64,000 nt of DNA, taken from Atriophallophorus winterbourni (lineage: Eukaryota; Platyhelminthes; Trematoda; Plagiorchiida; Microphallidae). The stretch covers positions 59,656 through 123,655 of the forward strand of contig JACCGJ010000277.1 of the NCBI GenBank assembly GCA_013407085.1, in the 5' to 3' direction. Of the stretch, positions 47,430-57,534 are shown one piece after another. The notes beneath the pieces are model-generated. The model saw nothing but the letters and a program-made list of their open reading frames with translations. It did not search any database and was not told the origin of the DNA. The stretch's first letter is position 1; each line of letters starts with the position of its first letter. A program made the position numbers and the translations under genes.

Positions 47430-48770
47430 TCAAATAATTGTTTAATCAGGAAATACAATGAACATGGGCACATTCGTTAGTATGGTGAAGCTAACGATAC
47501 ACGTCCAAAACCAAAATACAATGTATCCAAGGCTACACGATACAAAATGTCACAAGCTAACTGATGAATCGATAAAAACCAACATCCAATACAAGAGGTT
47601 ACTGTGAGTGAAGCGGGTATCATGAGAACAGTTGAACGTAGAGGCTACGAAATTGTGTGGATAGAGCGTGTGCGCTACGGTGAAGATTTCAAAGTTTGGA
47701 AATATTATGACTTGCCTAGAAATCTGACAGTTGAGATTAGCTGTCGTCGTTGCCCCCGAGTGCAAACCTTCGGCGTTTTGATTTTTTCGTGGGTATTGGA
47801 GAATTCGTTCGTCATTTTTTGACTACCTATCATAACCAAGTCCTTTGACATATTCACAAATTTGATCATGACGGTCCATAATGTAAGCACTGGACTCGAG
47901 TTTTGATCTTATTGGGGATCACTAGCAGTGCATATCCTCTGCTGTGGGTGGGAATTGAACCCCCTACCATCATTATCGTAGTCTCACGAATTACGAGCGG
48001 GTTTACACGTCCACCGTTTGACAGATCCAAATTAAGCGTTCATGAATCTTTATTGAGACTGGCGCATTTGAGTAGCTTTGTCTGCCAGATCAGTGGCGAG
48101 GGAGCTAGCAACATCTGCTATGGTCGCCAAACCGATCTGATCTCCACGCTTGATCGGTATCTGTCAAACCATGGACGTGTTGCCCTGTCCGTAAGGCGTG
48201 GAACTACCATGGTGATGTTCCGGTGTTCAACTCCCACCCGATGCAAAGGATATGCACTGCTGATGAGCTCCAATAAGAGCGTACTCGAGTCCAGTGCTTT
48301 TATTATGGACCGTCGTGATCACATTTGTGAATATTTCAAAGGACTTGGTACTGATGGGCAGTTACAAAAATGATGAACGAATTCTCCAACATACGCGAAG
48401 CCCACGAAAATTTCGATCTTCAAGGTTTGCACTTGCGGGCAACGACGACACCGAATACTAACTATCAGATTCCGATACAATTCGTAATATTTCTAAAATT
48501 TGAAATCCTCACCGAAGCACACACGCTCAATTCACGCAATTTCGTAGCCTTTACATAAAACTGCTCTAACGGAAACCTTTTTATTGGAAGTTGGTTTTTA
48601 TTGATTCGTCCGTTAGCTTGTAACGTTTTGTACCGTGTAGCCTCGAATACTTTGTATATTCGTTCTGGACGTGTATCGTTAGATTCACCACACTATCATT
48701 TTAGTGAATGTGCCCATATGCATTGTGTTTTCACGTTTCCTGACTAAAAGATTTTGTTAAACGTGTTTCC
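47430..48770. repeat. foldback element, arms about 640 bp, tRNA-like B box inside
   Basis: Left arm 47430-48070 is the imperfect reverse complement of 48100-48770 across a short centre. Examples: tgtatcgttagattcaccac (48673) pairs with the region at 47488-47508. gtccagtgcttttattatgg (48289) pairs with 47876-47896. ggatatgcactgct (48248) pairs with agcagtgcatatcc at 47925. On the left arm (minus strand) GGTTCAATTCC at 47951-47961 is a good polymerase III B box; the right arm has TGTTCAACTCC at 48224-48234. The right arm continues as the 608-bp repeat also found after SLC6. Confidence 0.85.
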
Positions 48771-48990
48771 ATATCTCATTCGCTTATCTGCTTGCACCAG
48801 TACAGGAAGTTATAATTAGATTCAATTATGGGGACAAAATGTATGAAGGGAATAGAGTAGTTTTTAAATCTGCAGTTAATAGTAGTATTGTGTTCGATAT
48901 GGCGATCGAAATGATCTCTTTACTCACACTGAATTACATTGCGTCCAATCACGATTGTTAGACAGGCAAGAAACTTCGTGCGGAAACGCA
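48771..48990 (+). repeat. distal part of the SLC6-downstream repeat (copy B)
   Basis: Continues the direct match to 43970-44190 beyond the foldback: cttgcaccagtacaggaagtt, then gatatggcgatcgaaatgatc, ending near ggcaagaaacttcgtgcgga. Not part of the inverted arm. Confidence 0.7.
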
Positions 48991-49104
48991 CAATTCATTG
49001 ACCGAAAACGGACACGGTCGTAAACCCAAATTTTAGTTACGGTCTCGTAATTTATCGCCTCCGTTAATATTATGTTGAAAAATTACAAATTATCAACATG
49101 GAAT

Positions 49105-49205
49105 CCATTTCGGCAACTGGTTTGCGCCATTCCCTGATTGGCCTGTAATATTTTTTATCATAAACTTTTCCATTTTATCAGGTTTCATAATGCAGTACTA
49201 TAACT
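49105..49205 (+). repeat. short repeat also present inverted at 62490-62580
   Basis: attttatcaggtttcataat with the following gcagtactataactgag is the near-exact complement of 62492-62530. ttggcctgtaatattttt (49139) corresponds to 62553-62570. Confidence 0.6.
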
Positions 49206-49545
49206 GAGCCCAAGCCAAAAGACTCCGCTGTGAACTATTGGAACTCTTGAACGCCAGAGCCCGGGAGGAATCTCTGTGTGTGTCATACGCTCTGGGAACT
49301 CGTGTTGGTTGAGCCAGCGCAATAATTCTAGCATAGGAACCTAATCGATTCTTTGCTTTATAGTAATCAATTTCAGATGAATCATGACCAGCGTGGCAGA
49401 GTTTTGGTATATATGTGGTCGATGATCGTACGCATTTCTCGAATAAATTAGACATTTTACCAAGGAGATACGAGTTTAAAAGCGCACTTGCAGCTATGAA
49501 CCGCATTTCCCAATTAGTTTTGATGTGTTTGCTCTCGTTGACTCA
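49206..49545 (-). mobile_element. inverted 5' segment of a CR1-like element
   Basis: A minus frame of 102 codons (49198-49506) has no known domain, but the segment 49330-49545 recurs in the same orientation at 55810-56018. There it lies just upstream of a minus-strand CR1-like ORF. Both copies end at the same boundary (ttgagtcaacgag on the minus strand). I therefore read it as the 5' end of that family. Here it abuts plus-strand RT sequence head-to-head. Confidence 0.55.
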
Positions 49546-50760
49546 ATGCCATGGCTCAAGTTTTTGAGCGAATAATAACCGCAGAAATCGTGCGACATCT
49601 GGAAACGAATCAACTTTCGTCAGTTGCCCAACAAGGAATTCGCAGAAATCGCTCTTGTCTAACAAATTTGCTGACAAGCTTGGACGATTGGACGAGAATT
49701 GCAGATGCGGGGGGCTGTATTCATGCATGCTACCTGGACATTTCTAAAGCGTTCGACAATTTACTCTTGAACAAGCTAAAGAAACACGGTGTTGTTGGAA
49801 GACTATACGAATTGCTAAGAGATTACCTCAACAACAGACACATCCGAGTTTGTGTGGACGGCCTATTATCGAAGAACATCGATGTCACTAGCGGAGTTCC
49901 ACAAGGCTCAGTGCTTGGACCAATACTGTTTCTAGTCTGTATGAACGATATACCACTACCAAATGATAGTGATGATGGTTTTGTTTGCTGACGATATAAA
50001 AGTATGGAGGCAAATCAGAAATGCCGACGATTGTATCTTGCTGCAAAACAATTTGAGTGCTTTGTTCAACTGGTCATCTGAAAATAAACTTTCATTGAAT
50101 ATGCAAAAGTCGAAGATGAATCAGATTGGTCGTGACCTTGGCTTTTCCTATCCATACAAGCTCGGCGACATTAACCTGGAGTACACCGAAAAAGAAAAGG
50201 ACCTCGGTGTCTGGATTTGCGGCAGTTTGAAAAATGGTCTACAATGCGAAACCGTTTTCAAAAGCGCGTCTCAGCTGCTCGGCATGCTACGGCGGATATT
50301 TGGACGATTTTCCCCGGGGTGTTTTCCTCTCATGATGAATACATATATACACCCGGTTCTAGATTATGCCGCACAAGCCTGGACACCATGGTTCCAAAAA
50401 GACCTCTTACTCCTGGATCGCATATACTGAAGAGCTTTTAAGCTTGTCATTGGTCTCGAAAATGTCATTCGCCAGGCGACTCAGTCAACTGCAAATGAGG
50501 ACACTTGCACAAAGGAGAATGCGAGGTGATCTCATCCTCGCATACAAAATACAACTACTGTTTCTTACCCCCTGGATATATTATTCCACCTTCGAACTTC
50601 CAGCAACAGCCGTGGCCATGGTTGCAAGTTGGAAATACCACATTCCAAACGGAACTGCCGCAGATATTTTTATCCGGTACGTGTGTGCTTTGCTTGGAAT
50701 TCCCTACCTTTCGATTTGGTAAGCTCAAACAGTTTATCTATATTCAAATCAAAACTTGAC
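49546..50760 (+). mobile_element. CR1-like RT, two frames plus 3' end
   Basis: Frame 1 (49551-49991) carries AQQGIRRNRSCLTNLL, CYLDISKAFDNLLLNKL (motif A), and TSGVPQGSVLGPILF (motif B). Frame 2 (49963-50430) carries VLFADDIKVW (motif C), KEKDLGVWICGSLK, LLGMLRRIFGRFSPG and AAQAWTPWFQKD. A third frame to about 50720 has the C-terminal LAYKI and an IFIRYVCALLGIPYLS-like block. Two frameshifts (near 49970 and 50430) break what would be one ORF. The endonuclease domain is missing. Confidence 0.85.
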
Positions 50761-50794
50761 ACTAATATGAGAGCTAATCCGAATTTTTAAGTAG

Positions 50795-50965
50795 CTGAAG
50801 GGACTAAACTTAGCCCCAACTGATCGAACGGCATATTGCCGCGAGGGTTATTAAAACCCCAGGATACTTCGAAGTAGAATACCATTTCGAAACGCTAAAA
50901 TCTCACCGGAAGCACAGGACCGGTTTCGAGGTTTTTGCCTCTCATCAGCTATGCGTATCCGCAGG
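50795..50965 (-). repeat. inverted monomer fragment of the 257-bp hammerhead repeat
   Basis: The minus strand matches the array at 51390-52062: gctgaagggactaaa (50798) is the complement of tttagtcccttcagc, and ttgccgcgagggttatt (50835) of aataaccctcgcggcaa. It contains a complete hammerhead (50912-50954). Confidence 0.85.
50912..50954 (-). ncRNA. type I hammerhead, intact (family B, inverted copy)
   Basis: Minus strand: stem I GCATAG (50949-50954) with CTGTGC (50912-50917), CTGATGA 50942-50948, stem II GAGG-CAAAAA-CCTC, GAAA, stem III AC(CG)GT, cleavage after the C opposite 50918. All core bases are present, and stem I is fully paired with one G-U. Confidence 0.85.
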
Positions 50966-51010
50966 ACTCTTCGCGGAGAGGAAAAAACCTCGAAACCGGT
51001 CCTGTGCATC
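50966..51010 (+). ncRNA. hammerhead 3' half lacking CTGATGA
   Basis: gagaggaaaaaacctcgaaa, then ccggtcctgtgcatc: stem II, GAAA, stem III and the 3' strand of stem I match family B, but the CTGATGA box is lost (cgcgg instead). It faces the inverted monomer, forming a small imperfect palindrome. Confidence 0.7.
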
Positions 51011-51365
51011 TGTTTGCTCAAAATTGATGTTTTCATGCATTTTTATTTTTTTCAGTCAACACGAAAGCTTTTGTTTTTCAAACGTTTTAACATGTTGTGA
51101 ACATGTAAACAAAGGACGTTTGATGCCCCGCACGCTTTAAACGCTGCGCAATATTTTTTTATTTCTTGAAGGATGGGGAATTTGCTGCGCCGGTCGGAAT
51201 AATGCGAAAGAAAACTCATACATGCCTGCAGACGGAACCGAAACTGTTTTGATTTTGAATGTGACTAGCAATCTCAAATTTTCCCATCAAATTTTGACGC
51301 CCCCCTTATTCGTGTTGAAATTCTGTGTTTTTTTGATTAACTGAAAATTCGTTTTAACGAATAAA

Positions 51366-51390
51366 GTTCTTTTCTTCTTCTTCTTCTTTT
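51366..51390 (+). repeat. (TTC)n microsatellite bordering the hammerhead array
   Basis: cttttcttcttcttcttctttttcttttc, preceded by AATAAA at 51360. The array starts directly after it. Confidence 0.8.
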
Positions 51391-51608
51391 TCTTTTCTGG
51401 TGAGATTTCAGCGTTTCGGAATGGTATTCTACGTCGAAATATCCTAAGGTTGTAATAACCCTCGCGGCAATACGCCGTTCGATCAGTTGGGGCGTAGTTT
51501 AGTCCCTTCAGCTACTTATAAAGTAGCGAGTAGACGAGAACTTCGGTTCGCATTGCGCCATCCGTCTACACAAATACTAGTTCGAAACGCGAAGAGTCCA
51601 GCGGATAC

Positions 51609-51651
51609 GCATAACTGATGAGAGGCAAAAACTTCGAAACCGGTCCTGTGC
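51609..51651 (+). ncRNA. type I hammerhead (family B, array unit 1)
   Basis: CTGATGA 51615-51621, stem II GAGG/CTTC with loop CAAAAA (one G-U), GAAA 51636-51639, stem III AC(CG)GT, cleavage after C51645. Stem I is GCATAA with CTGTGC; the pair next to the core is A-C, a mismatch absent from the other copies. Farther out CGG and CCG can pair past an internal loop, as needed for tertiary contacts in stem I. Confidence 0.85.
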
Positions 51652-51865
51652 TTCCGGTGAGATTTTAGCGTTTCGGGATGGCATTCTACTTGGAACTATC
51701 CTGGGGTTGTAATAACCATCGCGGCAATACGCCGTTCGATCAGTTGGGGCTTAGTTTAGTCCCTTCAGCTACTTATAAAGTAGCGAGTAGACGAGAACTT
51801 CGATTCGCATTGCGCCATTCGTCTACACAAATACTAGTTCGAAACGCGAAGAGTCCAGCGGATGC

Positions 51866-51908
51866 GTATAGCTGATGAGAGGCAAAAACCTCGAAACAGG
51901 TCCTGTGC
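51866..51908 (+). ncRNA. type I hammerhead (family B, array unit 2)
   Basis: CTGATGA 51872-51878, stem II GAGG/CCTC (perfect) with loop CAAAAA, GAAA 51893-51896, stem III AC(AG)GT, cleavage after C51902. Stem I is GTATAG with CTGTGC, six pairs with two G-U. All invariant positions are intact. Confidence 0.88.
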
Positions 51909-52158
51909 ATCCGGTGAGATTTTAGCGTTTCGGAATGGTATTCTACTTCGAACTATCCTTGGGTTGTTATAACCCTCGCGGCAATACGCCGTTCGATCAG
52001 TTGGGGCTTAGTTTAGTCCCTTCAGCTACTTATAAAGTAGCGAGTAGACGAGATCTTCGATTCGTAAAATCCATACCAGACAAAGTGGAATACTTCGTTT
52101 TCAAAAGAAGGCGTTCAGGGGATAAGAAACATTCTTCTCAAAAACAACGCTTGCTTAC

Positions 52159-52826
52159 CGTCTGGCTGGCACTTATAATTCCAAGGGCATCGAGCGATTC
52201 GAAGTCCTTGTTGCTGGCGGCCCGTTTCAAAACCTCCTTTGTGTGGACCTGCGTGAGTTTCTCCGCCACACTTAGTTTACTCTGTAAGAATTTAGGTTCT
52301 TCCGGGAGAGTAATACCACTTATGATGGACCCACACAGGTCGTGAGTAATTTGTGTCCGGGTACCGTTGAGCATAGCATGGGATAGAGTTCCCATACTGG
52401 AATTAGTTCGTTTGCTCAGCTTCAGTGATTCTTCAGACTGAATGATCATCAAAAACTCCTCACGGTATTTGTGATCACACGAGCTCAATGCAACAACAGG
52501 ATTCAACAGCTCACGAAGGAGCTATAATCGTTAATGAAGAAGTAGGTAAGATACCCATTTTGGAAGAAAATATAATAATACGAAGAATTTTCTATTAGTT
52601 AAAAACTCACAATGAAGCCTCTTTCACGACAGTATTTTTACAAAAACCAAATCGGAATCAGGCTTATTGGGAAAACTGCCATCACGTTGCCAAAGATGAC
52701 AGCCCATGCTGGATATCTGTACTTCCCCAACATAATTTCCTCGCCAGCGATGAGGAGGAAAATTACAAGTGCACAACTCAAAATCTGTGCATTGACCAAC
52801 CAGCATTTACGCCGAAACCAATTTGG
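52159..52826 (-). pseudogene. inverted partial duplicate of SLC6 exons 12 and 11
   Basis: On the minus strand, exon 11 sequence (52826-52611, 5'-truncated) ends at a kept donor ATT|GTGAG, then a short intron, then exon 12 (52521-52159), exactly 363 bp and open throughout, with acceptor ATAG and donor GTAAGC both kept. The exon 12 peptide differs from the parent at scattered residues (LSSCDHKYREEF for [12 protein letters not shown], for example). Without the first 10 exons it cannot encode a transporter. It forms the left arm of a palindrome centred near 52833. Confidence 0.85.
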
Positions 52827-52840
52827 CTCATAATAAAACC

Positions 52841-53785
52841 CACGCCAAATTGGTTCTGGCGTATCTGCTGGATGTTTGTGACGCCAACTTTGAGTTGTGC
52901 GCTTGTAATTTTCCTCCTCATCGCTGGCGAGGAAATTATGTTGGAAAAGTACAAATATCCAGCATGGGCTGTCATCTTTGGCAACGTGATGGCAGTTTTC
53001 CCAATAAGCCTTATCCCGATTTGGTTTCTCTACAAATACTGTCGTGAAGGAGGCTTCATTGTGAGTTTGTAACTAATATAGAATTCTTCGTATTGTTATT
53101 ATACTTGCTTCCGAAATGAATATCTTACCGACATTTTCATTAACCTTTTATAGCTCCTTCGCGAGCTGTTGAAGCCCGTTGTTGCCTGGGGCCCGCGAGA
53201 TCACGAACACCGTGAGGAATTTTTGATGGTCATTCGGTCTGAGGAATCACTTAAGATGAGCAAACGGAACAATTCCAGTATGGGAACTCTATCCCATGCT
53301 ATGCTCAATGGTACTCAGACACAAATGACTCATGGCCTGTGTGGGTCCGTCATAAGTGGCATTACTCTTCCGGAAGAACCTAAGTTCTTCCAGAGTAAAC
53401 TAAGTGTGGCGGAGAAACTCACGCAGGTCCACACGAAGGAGGTATTGAAACGGGCCGCCAGCAACAAGGACTTCGAATCGCTCGATGCCCTTGGAATTAT
53501 AAGCGCCAGCCAGACGGTAAGCAAACAATGTTAGTGATCAGAATGGTTTTGCTCATTAGGAAATCTTTTTTCAAAACGAAATGTTACACTGCGTCTGGTA
53601 TGCATTATCTTTATGCATTTTACTTCGCTCTATCCATGTGAACCTGACAAGTCACACCTTCTACCTTTTCTTCTCTTCAGTTTTCATTCGTAAAATGTTT
53701 CGTCATTTATTTTTCAAATATGTTACAACAAATTGAATTTAAATAAAATATTATACTCGTAAGGTCGATCGAATCTTTTCGCAGG
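52841..53785 (+). pseudogene. partial duplicate of SLC6 exons 11 and 12 plus flanking introns
   Basis: Near-identical to 41212-42150: exon 11 (from ccaaattggttctggcgtat to donor at 53060), intron, exon 12 (53154-53516, 363 bp, open) and about 270 bp of the next intron including AATAAA. The first 45 bp of exon 11 are missing and the copy stops where an RTE 3' fragment begins (53790). Only a handful of bases differ from the parent over exon 12, so it is younger than the inverted arm. It could be mis-taken for a gene in automated annotation. Confidence 0.9.
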
Positions 53786-53789
53786 TTTT

Positions 53790-54280
53790 GATGCTTCATC
53801 TTCAGCAGAGAATCTATAACACGTATAGATTGTACCGAATGCTTGACTGCCACACAACCATGAAAAAGTTCAATCCTAGAATATGTGGAAGAGTGGGACT
53901 CAAATAGCTACGGATTCTATAGAAGAGTAAGCACAAACAAACTGGGATGAGTTGCCTACATCTCGAATGGAACATGCACTCAATCAAGTTTTGTAAACGA
54001 GTAGAGCTACAATAGCACGACAGCTTTCTTGATGCCTTCACTGTTATGCATCATAACCAAATTTCCTTGTCAGTCTATTTGACAACATACGACGTTGAGC
54101 CAACACTTCAAGAACATGCTCAGTGTAAGACCACCATTAAACACGGTTTTGGGACATATCCTGAAGCGTACCTAACCATTGTAATATCTGATCGCGGGGA
54201 CCCCAACCCGGAAGATAAGTCTAATCACGCCGGACTTTCAATCTTTCGGTATCACTCCATGAACCATCGAATAGTTAAAC
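53790..54280 (-). mobile_element. RTE 3' end, truncated
   Basis: Collinear with 57550-57955: cttgactgccacacaaccatgaaaaa, then ctacggattctatagaagag and tgggacatatcctgaagcgt. Includes the last codons of the ORF (region 54140-54230) and the 3' UTR. Minus orientation, diverged. Confidence 0.8.
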
Positions 54281-54479
54281 AGGATGGAAAGCGGTTCACA
54301 TAGCTGACGATGTCCGAACCTGAGCACATCTGACGTGATGCCATCTTACATTTCTTACATTTAGTTTGAGAAATTAACTTGCGACAATCTCTGGATTTAT
54401 CAAAATTTCGCTCAATGCTTCGATTCCTGAGTCGACTGAATACTCACAACGTTCCACTAAAACCTTTGGCACAAATACT

Positions 54480-56018
54480 TTAGAGTAATAAATCGCGAGC
54501 ATTTGCGGTTTCGAACGTGGTCCCAGTGGGTTTTTCACCATTCTGGACGGTTGGACCTGGTTTGACTTTAGCTTTCGCGTTCATGATTGTGTATAGTAAA
54601 TCAGAGTTGCGTTCTAATTTTTGACAACAGCATCAATTGGTGCGCTTCCTTATCCTCTTGATGAAGTAAAGTCCCTTTGTTGCGTAGCATACGGAAATCT
54701 GGCCAAGAAGTAGAAGTATTGTTGGTTTTATTCTGCATCCACGCTGCTCGTTTCAGTTTTATCCGTTTTCGTTCTTCTGCGGACAACAAAACGAAGTTCA
54801 TGTTCTGATCTTTTAGGAACGATCTGCGAGTTCTCGTCTATCTTTAGTTTCAGAAAACCTATAAATCCGTTTCATTTGTATCATCGAGGGTGATTTATGT
54901 GTTGTCTTTTGACCGAAGTGGAGGCGATTATGATAATGAAGAGCAACACTGCCACCAAATTTCTATCGATCGTTCTTCATCAAATTCATCTTTGGAATGG
55001 ATATCTCCGTTTCAATCAATTGGGAAGAATACCGTTTCTGTAATGCCGATAATGTCAGGTGAGTAGTGCGAGCATATCTCAGTTAACTCCGCTAATTTTT
55101 TCGAAAGGCTTTGCGCATTTCCATATAAACACCTTATAAATTTTGTAGTGTTCAAATCATGAAAGGTTATCAATGGGCTTACTCGGTCGGAATAATCAAG
55201 TTTTTTGGAGCTATCGCATGATATTCAGTTTGAACCGTATCACTAGGCATTGATGGGTCGGTACTATCCGTTTGCTTGCTACCGGCAATTATCCTGGCCA
55301 AGCTCAACTTGACATTTCGGGGTAGGTATCTTCTATTAGCTTTCTATTCACGTTTGATACTATCGGTCATTTCGGTTGTGAAGAAGGTTAGCTTTAAAGG
55401 GCCAGAACCTTGCCTTTTATAGTTGGCAGGCCGCGGTATCCTAAAAGCATCCAAAATTATGGCTTTTTTAATACCGACTGTTTCGGCTAGTTATTTTCAC
55501 TGTTTGTGATCCTGCTCAGACATTACTTGAGAAGGTATGTCAGCAGTATCTTTCGGAACGCCTAGAAATACCATACTTCTTGGATTATTTTCTTCTCGAG
55601 ATTAATCCGACGACTTTCACTCCCACCATGGTAGATCTGCATGAATACGACATGTAGACTCTGGAACAGGTAAGCATTTAAGAGTACGTTTTCCAGGTCC
55701 TCCGCAGATTGCAGCGTAATTCGAAAAGGTGAGGATCATTATTGGGAGGAGAATTCCGGTGGCGGTTTAGCCGAACTATTAATGAGGGAGTAACAATAAT
55801 TTCAATACAGTAACCTAATCGATTCTTCGCTTGTAGTAATCAATATCAGATGAATCATGACCAGCTTGGCATAGTTTTGGAATAAATGTAGACGATGATC
55901 GTACGCATTTCTAGAATAAATCAAACGTGGCCAAGACATTCAGCCAAGGAAACGCACTTGCAGCAATGAACCGCATTTCCTAATTAGTTTTGATGTGCTT
56001 GCACTCGTTGACTCAAAT
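54480..56018 (-). mobile_element. CR1-like element, 5' region and ORF start, decayed
   Basis: Minus-strand translation across stops gives an ORF1-like block (NNPRSMVFLGVPKDTADIP, then FRIPRPANYKRQGSGPLKLTF, about 55350-55600). Next comes an endonuclease-like block (EISIPKMNLMKNDR..FGGSVALHYHNRL, 54930-55020), then a linker (KLKRAAWMQNK..RMLRNKGTLLHQED, 54640-54790, and AKVKPGPTVQNGEKPTG, 54520-54580). This order fits the 5' part of a CR1-group element. The 5' boundary at 56018 is shared with 49545. RT is absent on this side. Confidence 0.65.
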
Positions 56019-57145
56019 TTACTGGTGTAATGACAACTCAACGAAAATCGACGGAGCCACGAATATCATCGGTAATGTGAATGGGCAACTAGAAAATGCT
56101 AAAATATTTGGAAACTTATTATCAATTTTCACTGCTTGTGTATGGATCAAATCTTCATATAAAAATATAATTGGGTGAACCACCCGCAATAACAAAACAT
56201 TGAAACTCAAGTTACTAATTCATGATATTCCTTGTAATTTTCCCTGAGATCAATATAAGGAAAAATTACACGGGCAAAGATATTGATCAGTTAATAGACC
56301 AGAAGCTGTTTGAAGATGATAATGATATCATGAAGTATAATTACCGACAGAATTTATCAATCATGTACTCGAACATTTCAATAAGTTAAATAAAGTGCAC
56401 TTATATTAAAACGAACTTGTTGCAACATATTTGAAATCCGCTCACACTGTTCAGTTATCTTTGATTTGAACAATTTGGCGACTTGATAATACGTAATATT
56501 ACAACATTTCCGAAATAAGCTTTCAAACAAACATCGAGAAAGTAAAGTTGATTGTAACTTACCGGCTGCATTTAACGGCAGTGCGCTCGCACGGACGGCA
56601 ATTGAACTAGCATCTATTCGATAGTGCGAAATTGCAGTAAAAATCACTGCATATTGCTCGTCGCTCCGGTTTGAATGACTTGTCATCAATCGATATGTGA
56701 GCATTGTCTCATTTAGATATTGATTACGAATCAATCAATACTATATCTCGCTCTGGGTTTACACTGGCTTGCCGCTAACACTAATTAAGTTAAATCATAC
56801 GGTTTTGTCTTATTAATTATGATGGTCGCATGATTATTTGATTGAGAATGCCACGAATGAAAATTAGGACATGGGGTTAAAATGCCTACAATTCATAGCA
56901 GTACAGAATTCCCGTATGAATGTGAATATGCAAGAATAATAGTATATAACGAGTTGATATATATATGCACACGATTAATGTTCGTTCGCATATGTAAGTT
57001 AAATTCCGTTTTAAATATCTCCATGCAATGGAGAGTCCATCACATGTTGAGAAATTCCAGAAACTTTTATTACGCTCACGTTCAGATCGTGAACGTTAGA
57101 TCTTGATGAATAAGTTAGGTCTACTTACCACACATTAAAAACAAC
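56019..57145. other. no recognised feature
   Basis: Open frames of 60-118 codons (for example minus 56378-56734) show no motif. AT-rich. Confidence 0.4.
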
Positions 57146-57149
57146 TGTT

Positions 57150-57530
57150 TTAGTCGATGAGAATAGTATCATAATGTATTTTGATATGGGTAAAGTCACA
57201 TAAACCTAGACGGCGCAATTTTTCATTGTACGGAACCTTGCGATGGATCATCACTGACTTCGTCGCTGTGTGATAAATTTTATCGCAACTAAGGAGCATA
57301 GACATTAGACATATTCCATCGTTGGACGAGCCTAGACATGTGTGATTGATCGTAGCGATAATAGCAATAATCTTCAGAACATTCTTTGAAAGAAACCCAA
57401 CAATCTGCAGATATGTTGATTTACATTCGAGCAGTAAACTGTTTGCTTTTGATTTCCAGTATTCCGTACTCCATAGTTGGTTTCCGCATAGATCCATGCC
57501 AAGCTTTCAGTTCCCGATCGATATGATTCA
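57150..57530 (-). mobile_element. CR1-like C-terminal remnant
   Basis: Minus frames give YRSGTESLAW, then an ICRLLGFFQRMF block, YHTATKSVMIHRKVPYNEKL and RRLGLCDFTHIKIHYDTIL, equivalent to 17420-17830 of the CR1-like element but with an internal deletion and frameshift. Its upstream edge lies against the 3' tail of the RTE. Confidence 0.7.
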
Positions 57531-57534
57531 ATCA

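Larger units (their letters stand above)
51391..52062 (+). repeat. tandem array of a 257-bp hammerhead-bearing monomer (retrozyme-like)
   Basis: About 2.6 head-to-tail copies. Cutting at the ribozyme sites would give ends at 51645 and 51902, so one exact 257-nt monomer (51646-51902), a first partial unit from 51391, and a third truncated at about 52062. Units share ggtgagattt, aatacgccgttcgatcagtt, cccttcagctacttataaag and agtagacgagaacttcg. They differ at scattered bases, including compensating changes in the ribozyme stems. Known retrozymes are non-autonomous retroelements with tandem monomers of a few hundred bp, each with a type I hammerhead. The match to that layout is direct; mobility is inferred. 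Confidence 0.88.

Noticed and set aside
47930..48250. Functional tRNA gene
   Set aside because: A good B box is present but I could not build a cloverleaf with an anticodon arm or acceptor stem.
47903..48373. 156-codon ORF
   Set aside because: It crosses the centre of a foldback, so it is arm sequence read through; no domain.
51590..51640. Type III reading of the hammerhead using the GTC upstream of CTGATGA (gagtc at about 51591-51595)
   Set aside because: Stem III would have only two pairs with no extension. The type I reading with cleavage after 51645 pairs stem I and stem III well in every copy.
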